Positions 22,901-35,595 of a stretch of 64,000 bases of DNA are shown in pieces (position 1 is the stretch's first letter; each line of letters opens with the position of its first letter). The notes below the pieces were generated by a model. That model was not told where the DNA came from. It did not search any database and worked only from the letters and a program-made list of their open reading frames with translations. Source of the DNA: Arenicola marina (taxonomy: Eukaryota > Annelida > Polychaeta > Arenicolidae). The position numbers were made by a program, and so were the translations under genes. The stretch spans positions 22,699,911 to 22,763,910 of the forward strand of contig OZ025256.1 in the NCBI GenBank assembly GCA_964019135.1, given 5' to 3'.

Positions 22901-25900
22901 GCCCCACTGTGGTTATGCATTCCCACGCCATGGTTAACAGTTATCACGCCATGGTTATTAGGTCTCACGCAATGGTTATGCGTTGCCACGCCATCGTTAC
23001 TTTTTTTTTCTTTTTTCCCGGTTATGCATTATATCGAGAAAAAAAATCGTTATATATATGTAGATACTTATTAATAAAATGAACATACTGGACTATCAGT
23101 GACATTTTAGCGCCCTTATGATATACATGTATGCAAGTGACTAGCATATGTATATATACAACAAGAATCTTCTGACTTGTAGAAGGCAGTATCACTGTGA
23201 GACATAGCTTCGGTATAGTGGAAGATCATAATTAAACTGTGTGTTTTGTTTGTTCCAGCTGTGGGATTCTAGAAAGAAAGTGCCCGTGTTGTCACTGCAG
23301 AATACTTATCAAGTCACAACGTGTTGCTTCAGTGATACAGCAGAACAGATCATCTCCGCTGGTATCGATAATGACGTCAAAGTGAGTAAACTTCATATCT
23401 GTACGCAGACCACTCCAGTGAGACTAGAATTTAAGTTCTGGCTAACGAATTGAAGAAATCACGAATTCGCTGTACACCAATGATGATGAACACAGACCTG
23501 TTCTGTAGTATAATGAAGACATTAACCAGATCTGACGGATGTACAAATGATTTTTTTGCTATGAAATTTACGATTGAAAATCCTTGCACTGGGGGGCCGG
23601 CCCGGTAGCTCAGTGGGTTAGAGCGCTCGCATTGAGTGCTCTGGTCACCTGATAGCCTAACGGCGCGTGGGTCGATGGTTCGAGCCCCGCAGTAGCCATG
23701 TCTGTGTGGTCGCAGGGTAAAGACCCCATGTCCTTCTTCGCAAAGAGTAGGGGGTTACTCCCGGGGACATGGCTCCACCCTCCCTTCCTTTTCCCATTGA
23801 CGCGATATGACCAAAAGTGGTTAAAGCGTCCTGAATATACAACAAACCAATGAGAGTAGATCACGGTGTAGTAAATCTCCAACTGAATGCGACGTGGTTC
23901 GAGAAGTCGCCACGTGGTCCAGTATTTTCTAAAGTTGGGTACGTTTTTCTGGCCCACCTCCTAAACAAGAAACCTACTTCCGAGCGGGTGGCGTATGTGG
24001 CTGATCAACATACACTTCTAATACACCGTTCCACGCTCCGAGCTAAGCTTCGCCCATGTCCTTTGTCGTTAAGCGGGAGTATGAAATTGACAATCATAGC
24101 GGATGAGAGGTGCCGGTGAGAAGTATTCATGTCTGAAACTAACAAGAAAGTGACCTGCTGCTTTGTTTGTCGGACTTGTTTCTCGGACACCCTTTTTTCG
24201 CCACATGATTTGATGAAAGCAACAGTGACGTCAATGAATGATTGCCAGCCTGGATCGGTCTATTCTGCTTCAGGTGTGGGACCTTCGTAAGTCAGATATG
24301 TTGTACAGAATGCGGGGCCACACGGATACCCCGACAGGGTGCGAGCTCAGCCCTGACGGCTCCTACCTGCTGTCCACCGCCATGGACAACTCTGGTAGGT
24401 GGCACCTTGATGCACGGCAGTCCAATCTCACGTAATTTCACTATCTACAGTAGCACCAAGTTGGCGTCGCCATCACTCGCTAGTATCCACAGTACATCTC
24501 TCAAGATGCCACTGGCAATATATCCCATGTGGTCACTGTAAGAAAATGGCAATGCCAAAATTGCTGGTATTCATAGTACGAAGATGTTACTGTCAAAGTC
24601 CTAATTACGGGTATCCGCGGTACGAAGTTGGCACGTTCAAAGTAAGGATAGAAACATGGTATTGTAGGCTAATTTTGCGTGTACATGTAGTAATATTGAT
24701 GTACCTTGGGCCGCCGAAGACAAATTTTGTAAACAGATCTACAGCTCTGTTCGGGCATGAAGAAAGTCATCTTCTCCCCCATCTCGATATACGAGGTTCT
24801 CACGGTAGGCTGTAATGTATTCTCTCCTCCGCTAGGGGAGTATCACCATTGTAGATCGGTTGTGAACGCCTATTGCGAATGCGCCTTGAACCGCAAGGGG
24901 TAATTAAGTGAAAGTGACTTCAAGTCTTAAGTTTACCAAGTGACTTGACACGCAAGCGTCTAAAAGTAGATGCATTCTTCATGATAGTGATTTTCTCGCT
25001 GCTCTGACGGAGATGTTACCTGGTTGTGTGTGACCTTCTCTTGCCACGCTTCGTGGTTGCAGTTCGAATATGGGATGTACGACCATTTGCGCCGCAGGAG
25101 CGATGTGTCAAAATATTCCAAGGAAACCAGCATACGTTTGAAAAGGTACTGTGTGCTTCGCTGTATGTTAATGTTACGCATTTATCCTATTCCGAAATAG
25201 CATTACTGACGCAATTGTTTCTTCAATATTGCATTAAAAATTCTTGGCGAAATGGCGCAGGCTGTTTAAAATTAATGATATTATCCAAATTATATGTTTT
25301 TAGGTATGTTTATTCGCGTTGAAGAAAAAAATAACTTTAATTGTCTAAATCATCAGTTGTCATGTGATGACGCCATCTTTGCTCTGCGGTAAGACCGAAC
25401 TACCACCCAGATTGCATTGCACATGCAGTGGCGCCTCACATTGGAATACTCGGAAATGTGATTTGGGAAGTCTTTTACAAGGACGTAGGCGACAGTCGAT
25501 TGGGCGTAGTAGGTGGACGGTCGGCGTACGCATGGTTACCCCTAGCATCTCTATCTGTATTCTGAAGTATGCACGGCAGTGATTTGATGTGTTTTCTCGT
25601 GTAAAATACGATTTTGACTCCTAATAATTCTTGTCTACATCGTGCCCGAAACTGGTTAAGAATATATTGATGTGTTGGACATGTATTTAGTTCAATTCCA
25701 TTTTTTTTTTTAATATCAAGGTTTGTTTATTCACAAATGTAATCTTCTTGACAAATTTCTTGGTTTTTTTGGTGAGAAATATTTTTCCTCCACCGCAATG
25801 CATGCCTGCGTGACCGAACCATGGTGAAAGTGAGTAAGTTTCTGAAAAACAAAACAAAATTTCATAACCTAAGAATTCAAAAACCCAATAAACTGCAGCA

Positions 25901-26919
25901 CGAGATCTCGTTGTCTGTTTCCGGTATTTAGAATATGCTGCGCTGCGCTTGGAGCCCGGATGGGAGCAAGATAACAGCGGGGTCCGGCGATCGTTTCGTC
26001 TACGTGTGGGACACAACCACCAGGCGCATCCTCTACAAGCTGCCCGGTCACGCCGGCTCCGTCAACGAGGTCGACTTCCATCCCTTCGACTCTATCAGTG
26101 AGCTTACCTTTCTGTCTTTGGTGATGCAAGGAATTCAATTCGAGAGAAAGAAATTCAGTGTGAGAGAAAGGACTTCAGTATGAGATAAAGGAATTCAGTG
26201 TGAGGGAAATGAATTCAGTGTGAGAGAAAGGAATTCAGTGTGAGAGAAAGGAATTCAGTGTGAGAGAAAGGGATTCAGTGTGAGAAAGAATTCGATGTGA
26301 GAGAAAGGAATTCAGGGTGAGAGACAGGAATTCAGTGTGAGAGAAAGAAATTCGATGTGACAGAAAGAAATTCAGTGTCAGAGAAAAGAATTCAGTGTGA
26401 GAGAAAGGAATTCAGTGTGAGAGAAAGGAATTCAGTGTGAGGGAAAGGAATTCAGTGTGAGGGAAAGGAATTCAGTGTGAGAGAGGAATTCAGTGTGAGA
26501 GAAAGGAATTTAGTGTGAGAGAAAGAAGTTCATGGAATGATCACAAGCATTGGATATAAAATAAAACGAATAAAACTGCTATATTAGGAAGGTGATGACG
26601 TAAAAATGTAGGCATTTGAAAGTTAAGAACGAGGTAAGAATGTTACATTAGAAATGTATGAATTATGTGTCAAAATAGGTGCAAAAAGACATTTTAGCAT
26701 ACAGAAAAAAAGGCAACTTTCCGTGTCTGCAAAAAGAAAACGTCTTTTACTCATCTTATTTTTATGGTTTTGAAAAAGGAAAGGGTAATGGTATATTTTC
26801 GTCACACCTCGCGTTTGATTTTGGGTGATATGAGCGCGATACTACAGTAACATTTCTGTTTTGTTTTAGTTGCCTCCTGCTCCAGTGACAAGAGATTATA
26901 CCTGGGAGAAATCGAATAG
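16921..26919 (+). CDS. SNRNP40: U5 snRNP 40 kDa WD40-repeat protein (nine coding exons)
   Basis: Model: join(16921..17013, 18658..18787, 19045..19138, 19456..19621, 23259..23381, 24274..24394, 25063..25145, 25932..26097, 26870..26919), 1026 nt, 341 aa; human is 357. All introns are GT-AG and phases agree at every joint. Residues 1-31 form a basic leader (MDLKRKATDG, VKKHKHDLV), nuclear-type. Then follow seven WD40 repeats, for example APIMLLTGHEGEIFTVKFSP, GFDRHIFLWSVYGECENL, SGSDDGTLKLWDSRKKVP, AGIDNDVKVWDLRKSDML, DNSVRIWDVRPFAPQERC, GDRFVYVWDTTTRRILYK, and SSDKRLYLGEIE at the end. In humans this protein is a U5 snRNP scaffold near PRPF8 in the spliceosome. Intron 4 is 3.6 kb; other introns hold a SINE and a 20-bp satellite. 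Confidence 0.96.
17062..17326 (+). mobile_element. Solo arm related to the 2.3-kb foldback transposon
   Basis: It begins CACAGGCACAGTAAATC, identical to that transposon's terminus, and continues with diverged matching blocks (AGGTGTCCAACTC, CGCTTCAACCCCCAA, TAATTTATTTATTTC). A nearly identical copy lies at 54640-54906; the two stop matching after AAGAATTATGCAACA. No opposite terminus was found. SNRNP40 intron 1. Confidence 0.75.
22905..23003. repeat. 21-bp tandem repeat, about five copies, SNRNP40 intron 4
   Basis: CACGCCATGGTTA followed by eight variable bases, repeated at 21-bp spacing with increasing divergence at both edges. Confidence 0.7.
23592..23855 (+). mobile_element. tRNA-derived SINE (family 1), most complete copy
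   Basis: GCCCGGTAGCTCAGTGGGTT (A box) opens it, with an about 40-bp insert and then GATGGTTCGAGCCCC (B box). The body GACCCCATGTCCTTCTTCGC, the core GGGGACATGGCTCC, and the tail CGATATGACCAAAAGTGGTT ... CCTGAATATACAACAAACC follow. This copy is the best template for the others. Located in SNRNP40 intron 5. Confidence 0.9.
26130..26530. repeat. 20-bp minisatellite with an EcoRI site in most units, SNRNP40 intron 8
   Basis: Unit GAATTCAGTGTGAGAGAAAG repeated about 20 times, starting 30 bp after the exon 8 donor. Variants include GATGTGA, GGGAAAG and a 16-bp short unit. Confidence 0.95.
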
Positions 26920-29515
26920 CACGACGTATGATGTGTTCAGCTGCCACACCTCATGAAATAACCTTCATTCGTTATGACCCGGCCAAGTAACGCCTCCGTA
27001 GCATGTCGAAGTCTACGTAGAGAAGACGTTGAATGTTGTTAATGGTACTCCTGCATCAATCAGGAGGACTCAACGCCGACGAGGTTCGAGCACCGTGTTT
27101 ACCTGCAATGAACTTTGTTGAGTAGCACGTGGCGTGGTTGTTACTGCACCACTAGCACGGTCACGTGACATGCCTACTCGCATGCGCGTAACCCTGGTAA
27201 CTGAAGGTAAACAGATGTTGATTCGCAGTGGTTTCGCGCCCCGCCCGGAAGTCATCGCTGTAAAAACATCTCCCCCGATGACGGAATGCGCGTCCTCACG
27301 GGAGATCGCTGGGAGAATGGTCGAGAGCAAAAGATTACCCAGTCAGATTTTGCATTATATAGGGATGCAGCAACTATGCTATGAGAAGTGCTCACGGTTA
27401 CCTCGTGATACTCGTGCCGAGGAAACTTTTAGGCAACGGACGAGTGGATGTTACGTTGCGGAGTAGAAGCCGTAAATCCACTTTCATATATATATATATA
27501 AAGGAGGAACTCGTATCAATATAGCGATTCAACGCACTTCGCGTAGGAAGTCTATGACGCTACGCGTGAGTTGGGTATTTGTGGAGTTCAAGATATCTCT
27601 TCATCCCTATATCAGTCTATGTACATACTATAGAAAATACAATTGTATTTTGTAAAACTGTGTTTGTTAGTTTTGCATACAGTGAACAAGTTGTGACGGC
27701 TGGTTGGGTGTTGCGTCAACGTCACAGTTTTTTTCTCCATTAAGTGCCAGGATGAACAATTAAGACAAATTTGTTTTTCCAAATTGATCACGTAAAAACT
27801 TCAATTTACCATGAATAGGTGGAATACGTTATTCGTCACGTAACACAATGAAAAGCAAACTTTACTCACTGCAACAATCAAGATTTTATTTTGGAAAGAA
27901 CAATACGTATACAACAAATGCAAATAGTAAAAAATTCTGGTAGAGACAGAACAGTGAGAACGACGAAAGCGCATTGGTCCCCAGTTGAAGAAACATGCCT
28001 AGTAGAACTTCCGCAAATATATAATGAGCTCCATCTGTACTGTAATCAACGCCCGCAAAGGGAAACCTGCCCAGAAAATCCGATGTATAAATAAACCAAA
28101 TAAGCACACAAAGCATTACTAATTTGTATGGCACCAATATTGTTTAATTATATTCTCTGGTTCACAACTGGCAGGTCCTATGGACTCCTTTTCTCTGGAG
28201 ATCTTTTAAATGAACTCTGATTAACCACAGGGTAAATTAAACAGACAAAAAACGTTGGGTAAACTGGTTGAAAAAATGAACTCAAATAAACAAAATTGAT
28301 AATAAGTACAAGAATGATACATCAATAACAAAAGCCTGTTGGGGCCTCCAACGAAACGTTATGAATAACATTATGCAGAAAAGTAGTAGGCATGGTTTAA
28401 TACGGTTACATCCCTACGCGGCAGTGTTTCGGTGCATCATCGTCGAACTGATTATAGGAATAGCACATGCCCCATGTACAACTTTGAAAGCCATAACAAA
28501 AGTGGTCATCGCAGGTAAAATGGTCAACAAACCCGTTAAACTAATACATATCAGTGTCGAAACAGCGTTGTATGTGTCGTCACCTTAGCAACAGTAGAGT
28601 GCTGTTGTCTAGTTAACACGGCGACAGTGCTGGACTTGTCTGTTCACCATGGCGACCATCAATGATTGTAGCAACAACGTACCAACCGCGTGTAATTTGC
28701 AATGTTAATATGCTATATGCTTGCTTTAATAAAGTGAACATCCAAAAGGATAAATAATGACAATGCGGAGTCTGAAAAGTGGGCGAACATATGTTTATGT
28801 AAATCGTGCTGGACCCATTTTCCCTGAGGTCGCTAATTGTTAACTCAGCTCATCGCCACTGAACTGTTTTTCTTTCTTTGTGGGATGCGAACAGAGAATC
28901 TCTTCTCTACTTGCTTGCTGAAATAATCAAAAATGGGTGGTGGACAAATTCAAAAGGCCTTTTCGTCACTTATAGAGCACTTATAGCCACCACCAGAAGT
29001 GCCGGCACCACACAACACCGGCCATCACCGGGCACAACTCGCCCGGGAAATGTCCACGGCACAATTGCATTATATCTTTAGACAAACAATAATGTCATTA
29101 TTTCTTCTTTATATGATGTCAAATTTATATTCCTGTTTAGATCTTCGACTACGGGGTTTCGAATTTGCCGATGACGGAGCGCCTGCGGTTGAGACACAAG
29201 CGAGTGCGTGGTAATTAATTGGGCAGTACATTGCATACACCTTGTATTGCTACTGTTGGGCGTGTCAGTATGGCATGATACTGCTGGAAAGATACTGCGT
29301 AAAACAGTGAAATTTTTTCTTTTCAAATATAAAGGAAACTAAGCTTGGACAACATCCATAAAACTCATCTGCAACAGATTAATTACTCCATCTGACGATA
29401 ATTATAGTCTCGTTATTTAAGTCGGCTCTTACAAATATGTTTTAGAAAGGTTCTATGTCACACGCTCTGACATACCACTCGCTAAAGTAAGAGATCAAGG
29501 CAAAGCATAAGATCA
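26920..29515. other. Intergenic region between SNRNP40 and the FMN reductase gene (convergent)
   Basis: This should contain both 3'UTRs. An AATAAA at 28090-28095 on the plus strand is a possible SNRNP40 polyadenylation signal, though 1.17 kb is long for this gene. Short frames on both strands near 27070-27470 have no recognisable domain. I see no other gene. Confidence 0.45.
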
Positions 29516-32500
29516 TCACTTCGGAACTCCAACTGCCTCCCTCTGTGTCTTCATAGCTTGGGCGTGCCATGTCAGCTGTTGAATCAAGCGCTGTGCCCCC
29601 TTCTCCATGTGGTCGTTCAGCGGCCCACCATTCTCATCCAGAGCCTTATGAACCTCTGGGATACCGAAGATATTTGAGACACTGATGCACCCAATCTCCC
29701 CCAGAAAGGCCCGCAGCTGCATAGCGACACGCATGCCCCCATATAAACCTGTAAGAAGATAAACATGGAAACAACATCAATACCCTAGTAAACGAAGTTT
29801 TTGTCTTTAACATAACTAAATATTTTACTGAGAACACTGCACAGTTCACTACAGTACACTGGTGATCATAAGCGGCTATATAGATCCACAAGTGAATATC
29901 GATGTGCTTAGGTGTATTACAATATAAATTGAACTGTGTTTTAGCTAGATCGACCTGCATCTATAGTGTATACCTGGAGAATAACAGACAATGCCACTTG
30001 GCTTGTAACCAAAGGAACTGCCAGGAAAGTGGTCCATCATATTAGCCAATGCCGGTGGAATGCTATGATTGTATTCAGCAGATACAATAACATATGCATC
30101 AGCATCCTTGATCCTCTCATTGGCATCTTTCAGCCATTGTGGAGGAGTGGAGTCTCCACGGTAAAAGTGCAGTGGTTTATGCAGCAATGGAAATTCCATT
30201 TCCATTGGATCTGAAAAATACAAAAAAACAATACAATAACAATACAGTGGTCCCTGCGTTATACAACTTCTGTTCTGCCAGCCCGAAAAGACCACATAAC
30301 AGAGGGAGTCGTATATGATAGAGGGATGCCCAGAGATGGGCAGTTTTCGCCCAAGTATCGCAAACACCAATCAGCAACCGTCTCCGGGTAACTTTCAGTT
30401 GACTGTTCACTCAGCACTGATGCTTTTATACTGTGGCGTCGCTGAAAACTAAAGCTGTGCATCCATTGAAAGCGGAGAAATCAGCTAAGCCTAGGTCCAA
30501 TGAGAAGAGCAATGTAATAGCTCTTCTATCAAAGAAATGTTTTTGTACTGTGCTGTGCTAAACCAGTAAAACATCAGTCTTAACCTCATCATACAATATT
30601 TTCGTAAGATTCACAGTCTTTGATGCAGGTCTGGCTCCTCTTTCCCTCTTATCCAGGATAGCATCAGCATTCAGTCTAAGTTGCTAAGCTTGTATGCTGA
30701 TTATGGTTTCTCTAGCTTTGTGCTGTTAACTTGCATCAACAATCGTATCCTAAGATCAACATTTGATTGCATCTTCCAGCAATTGTCTGCATGTACACAA
30801 AAGGTGTGAATAACCAGGATGCGCTCTTAGACGTCTGCTCATTAACAACCAGTCAGATTAGCGCAATGTGTTGCTTGTTCAGAGCCATTTGGGCCAATTG
30901 CCACGCAGCGAGTTAACAAAGGAATTAAATTGCTGGCTGCATAACAAGCCGAAATGTCTGTCATAAGCCCCTTTAGCGAGGGTCGCATAATAAAGGGGCT
31001 TTAACATGTAAAAGTGTTCCATGCACAGAGAAAAAGACCAGATAACAAAGGTAGTCATATAATAGAGGGACTGTATAACGCAGGGACCACTGTAATAACA
31101 TATATTAAATCTCCTCTTATTGTTTCACTGTCTCAAGATATAAAAGTATCAAGGTTAGTTGTATACTAAGGGGTATGGCTTAAGGGATGGCCTCAGACAT
31201 GATGCTGAATAGTCAGCTCCAAGGGTCAGTTTGTACCAGTATTCTGCATCCAGCCTGAAAGGTTATACATTTATTGTAATACAATCCTGTAGCTACACTA
31301 CACCCATTAAAAATAGTAATAATGATCCTAAAATGCACAAACCATGAGATGAAAAAGTCATCAAAACCTTATAATAAACTTATCAGATACGGTTAAATAA
31401 TATATTTTATTTCTTGCTAGCAGTACAGACATTAGAAACCCAATCAGCGTGATCAGCAACTCAAACTGAGGGTTTAAACCTATATTATTAACCTTTAACC
31501 GATCTCTTCGCAAGACACTTTTCGCTATTATCAATGTACAGGAGGCCTGTCAGTTTTCTTATCAGTTTGTCAAACCACAGTGAGAGGGCAATGCAGACAA
31601 AATACCAAAACAGAATACTGTTCAAGCTGTTGTCCCTTTTTTTTGGCAATATCACTGTAACAGGATATAGATCTAGGCCTAATCAGTTAATATCACAGAA
31701 TAAATATCAATCACGCCTATTAGAAATCAAATGAGTTCTGTCTGTGTAGATAAATATATAAGTTAACTGATATCTGTCAGATAAATATATAAGTTAACTG
31801 ATATCTGTCAGATAAATCAATTAACTTGTGATTAGCTGATTAGGCCTGGATCTAAACTGACTAAAGACAAATTCTTGTTGAGGTTTGGCTGATATCTTCG
31901 CTAATTCAATGAGCGCTCACAAATTTACAGACAGGCTGCAGGGCCCAGAGACCCAACCGATTCAATCAAACTTCCTTTTTGTGGCAATCTCTTCTTCCTA
32001 TAATATGCAAATAATCTTGCACATGATAAAGCTCCATTCAAGACCATTTAAATGGCATTAATGAATTTGACTTTATGTCTTGTCACGATGACATTGCAAA
32101 AAAAATGACAACAGCCTGCACAGTAGCCCCAAGTCGCCCAATTCAAAGAATAGGTAAGGCAAAGTGGGCTAATCTCGACCCCTTAAGACAAAAACACATT
32201 TATTTTCTTTAAGAATGTGAAATTAAGTTATTTTTTGTTCAAACAGTCAACCATGGTATTCAAATAATATGATTTTATAGAAAAAACGAAAACCTAGGCA
32301 GATTGTGGGGACTGTTCATTTTCTGAAAGGCAGTGGGGGCCATGGTCAAACCTCGACCCCCGTGGTCTATCCTCGACCCCCTGGGATAGGTGGGTGATTT
32401 AATCTGCATATCGTGATTCTTAGTGTGCGAAAGCAACAATATTAATTCATATAACTGTGCCTCTTATGCCCAACGATAGATAAAGCAATCCCTTGAAACT

Positions 32501-33511
32501 ATATTTATTAGTCTTATTACACGGGTAGTCATAACGCAAAGTTAGAATACTTCATGGGCCATCATGCCAAGGGAATGCCATTTGGAACAGCTGCGTTACA
32601 AAGCCAAAATAACTCATTTATGTTACAACACATCTAAATATTAGTCAACGTCAGAATATGCGGAAGCAGGGCCGGACAGTTATTGTTGCATGTAATTGTG
32701 ACCATCCACTGCTAAAACATTATATATTTTTATAACATATTGTTAGAAAATGACGTTAAATTAAAGAGGGGATCGAGGTTAGACCAGGGTCATTAAAAAG
32801 GTAGGGTAACCTCCGATCTCCCACAAGGTCAAGGTCGATCTAGGGAAGAACTGTCACGATGTCACATATGTTGTAAACATCGTCTGCTGTCACTGTAAAT
32901 AAATGATCATCCTCAGTATTAATCAGGCATACTGCTTGCTTTTGAAATTCATGTATTAAACTTTTGAGATAAGCTGCAAAAGCATATATTAATGTAGGGT
33001 TGCATGACTTATTTAATTCAAATTGGATAAAAAATTACATATCTATAATCCATGTGTCTAGTTACCAGGGGCATCTCTAAGATTGTTAGGCTATAAAAAA
33101 ATCAAATCTACGAAAAAAGAAGGAATGATGACATCAATAAATATAGCACATGGAGGTCGAGGTTACCCAAGGATCGAGATTAGCCCACTTTGCCTTATTT
33201 GGGTATTGTTTTCCCTAAAAAAGGTCACACGGGACTAGGCCTTCCTGAAGCTGAACAGGTGACAGGTGACCGGTGAAAGTGAAGACTGTGACTGTGTTGA
33301 CTGGTTGACCAGGCCACTTACCAAACAATTCTACTTGATGCTGATCCTTTTCCAACTGAGCTTTTACAAATTTGGCGACCCTGAGTCCCAAACGATTTTC
33401 TCTTACACTACCAAGAAACACAATCATTTTAAGGCCCCCAGCTTTTGCCATGTTGTTGGATGTTGCACCACTGTCGTTTTGAGCTAAGCGACTTCTGTAA
33501 TCAGTGTACAT
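29516..33511 (-). CDS. NAD(P)H-dependent FMN reductase / quinone reductase family protein (three coding exons)
   Basis: Model: complement(join(29516..29748, 29974..30210, 33322..33451 or ..33511)). Starting at the ATG at 33451 (MAKAGGLKM) gives 199 aa; the in-frame ATG at 33511 would add 20 residues. I prefer 33451 because the flavodoxin-like strand begins just after it, but cannot exclude the longer form. Motifs (199-aa numbering): FLGSVR at 12-17, the FMN phosphate loop; DPMEMEFPLL from 44; SAEYNHSIP at 87-95, the conserved (S/P)EYN flavin loop; GLYGGMRVAMQLRAFL after the exon 2-3 joint. Length and motifs fit the cytosolic NADPH-dependent FMN reductase/azoreductase-like family, which reduces flavins, quinones or azo compounds. 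No signal peptide. Intron 1 (3.1 kb) contains two TA-flanked transposons. Confidence 0.9.
30245..31092. mobile_element. Tc1/mariner-type (pogo/Tigger-like) MITE, 848 bp
   Basis: CAGTGGTCCCTGCGTTATAC at the left is inverted as GTATAACGCAGGGACCACTG at the right, and a TA dinucleotide stands at both flanks. Subterminal blocks (AAAAGACCA..ATAACA..AGGGAGTCGTAT) also recur near the right end. No transposase frame. It lies in intron 1 of the FMN reductase gene, 35 bp before exon 2. Confidence 0.85.
31668..31856. repeat. Small inverted repeat with internal 33-bp duplication
   Basis: AGATCTAGGCCTAATCAGTTAAT at the left pairs with ATTAGCTGATTAGGCCTGGATCT at the right. Between them TCAGATAAATATATAAGTTA..ACTGATATCTG is repeated. 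Probably a small foldback MITE; no target duplication identified. Confidence 0.55.
32157..33195. mobile_element. TA-flanked DNA transposon, 1039 bp, non-autonomous
   Basis: The left end AGGCAAAGTGGGCTAATCTC is exactly inverted at the right end, with TA on both sides (32155-32156 and 33196-33197). Further inverted phrases of CTCGACCCC/GATCGAGGTTA occur inside. The TA duplication points to the Tc1/mariner group. Its right end is about 125 bp from the exon 1 donor of the FMN reductase gene. Confidence 0.85.
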
Positions 33512-34609
33512 TTGCCTTTACCGCTTCCTGCAGGTAGGTAGGTGGTCAAGACGAATGCTTCGATGGTTGTCGCCTCGTCGAGCTGGCGCTGGGGTGCTTA
33601 CAATTCAATGACAGATGAGGCATGTCTTTAAAGCGAGCACGCCATCTAGCGAGAGAAAGGGGCCCGGCGAAACGTTAGGTGGGTACCCCGCTGTAGCATT
33701 TGATGGGAGTCCGGGAACCACGCTAGGCGCCCCAAATAAAAATGTACACAAAATCGTTCACCTAATTTTGTGGGTGCTATGGAACACCGACAATAAGTAA
33801 ATTTAAGGTCGAGAGCGGATGGGAATTTTAAAAAATGTTACCCACAGAATTTTTTCTCTTTTCCGAAATAAGTATCGTGTATGGAGTTACTTAAAAACGT
33901 AGATCTAATAAAAAATATATGTTACTTTAATAAAACAGTAAAAAGTTTTTGTCAAATTGGCTTTAACATGGCGGTCACTAGGATAATGCTTTAAATGTGT
34001 ATTTCTTTCAATATTTTGAAGCCCCCTAAAAAAACTGTGCGGCAGACGCACAAAAAACTCCCTGCTGGAACTTGTATACCGTCATGGTGAAAAAAGAAGA
34101 TATGTTACTTTTGCTCCAATAAATTAAAAAGCGGCATGATGTTAATTAAGTGCGTGACATGTTTTTTTGCCAAAAATAAGAAGAGGTGACGAAAACGTCA
34201 GGCATGGTAAAATGAAGAACACAGTCTTAACTTTGACTTTAACCATCCCGGTAATCGTCAACACAACCCTGCTCTAATTAATGTTACTCAGTAAAGGAGA
34301 CAGGGCAGGGCCACTTGAGGTTAAAGAAGTGATTGACAATTAGTGACTTCTTGGAGGCCGAAATTTGCGAATAGAGCGCAGATAAATAAGGAAATCTAAA
34401 TTTGCTCGCAGTAGAAGGTTCTAAAGGATAGACCCGGGGGTGGGGGGGGGGTGATACCTGGCCCATAATCCATCGTTTATTAAATCACTTATATACATAT
34501 CTGAAACTGAAGAGTTACTGCCTATATATTCATAGCCCCCGTCAATAGACTCGTCGATCGAGACACAGTGTGAAACTATATTTGCTCCCATATGGCGCAG
34601 GCCGTGTGG
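33512..34609. other. Upstream region of the FMN reductase gene
   Basis: No supportable coding sequence. The first 200 bp are moderately GC-rich and probably hold the minus-strand promoter. The rest is AT-rich with a G run near 34438-34450. Confidence 0.4.
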
Positions 34610-35595
34610 TCGACTCAGGACACAGACGGGGACGACTGGGGACACAGACGGGGACGACTGAGGACACAGACGGGGACGACTGAGAACACAGACGGGGACG
34701 ACTGAGGACACAGACGGGGACGACTGAGGACACAGACCGAGACGACTGAGGAAACAGCCAGCTAGAGGCGACTGAGGACACAGACAGCCAGAAGCGACTT
34801 AGGACACAGACAGCTAGAGGTGACTGAGGACACAGACAGCTATAGAGGCGACTGAGGACACAGACAGCTAGAGGGGACTGAGGACACAGACGGGGACGAC
34901 TGGGGACACAGATGGGGACGACTGAGGACACAGACAGCTATAGGGGCGACTGAGGACACAGACGGGGAGGACTGCATGAGGACACAGACGGGGACGACTG
35001 AGGACACAAATAGCTAGAGGCGACCGAGGACACAAACAGCTAGAGGCGACTGAGGACATAAACGGGGACGACTGAGGACACAGACCGAGACGACTGAGGA
35101 CACAGACGGGGGCGACTGAGGACACAGACGGGGACGACTGAGGACAAAGACGGGGACGACTGAGGAAACAGACGGGGACGACTGAGGACAAACGGGGACG
35201 ACTGGGGATACAGACAGAGACGACTGAGGAAACAGACGGGGACGACTGAGGATACAAACAGAGACGACTGAGGACACAGACAGAGACGACTGAGGACACA
35301 GACGGGGACGACTGAGGACAAAGACGGGGACGACTGAGGAAACAGACGGGGACGACTGAGGACAAACGGGGACGACTGGGGATACAGACAGAGACGACTG
35401 AGGAAACAGACGGGGACGACTGAGGATACAAACAGAGACGACTGAGGACACAGACAGAGACGACTGAGGACACAGACGGGGACGACTGAGGACACAGACG
35501 GGGACGACTGAGGACACAGACGGAGAAGACCGAGGACACAGACGGGGACGACTGAGGACGCAGACTGGGACGACTGAGGACAAAGACGGAGTTTC
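34610..35595. repeat. 22-bp minisatellite, about 45 copies
   Basis: Unit CAGACGGGGACGACTGAGGACA, with variants carrying CAGCTAGAGGCGACT or CAGAGACGACT. A higher-order block of about 180 bp is duplicated (compare 35134-35260 with 35313-35440). The unit has no stop in any minus frame and 22 is not a multiple of three, so long spurious frames (up to 247 aa) arise on the minus strand. Confidence 0.95.

Noticed and set aside
23605..23700. A functional tRNA gene suggested by A- and B-box sequences
   Set aside because: The head is followed each time by the same SINE body and recurs with decay at many sites; the cloverleaf is interrupted by a 40-bp insert.
27070..27466. Possible small gene with opposing frames of 86 and 110 aa
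   Set aside because: No domain, no splice context and equal openness on both strands.
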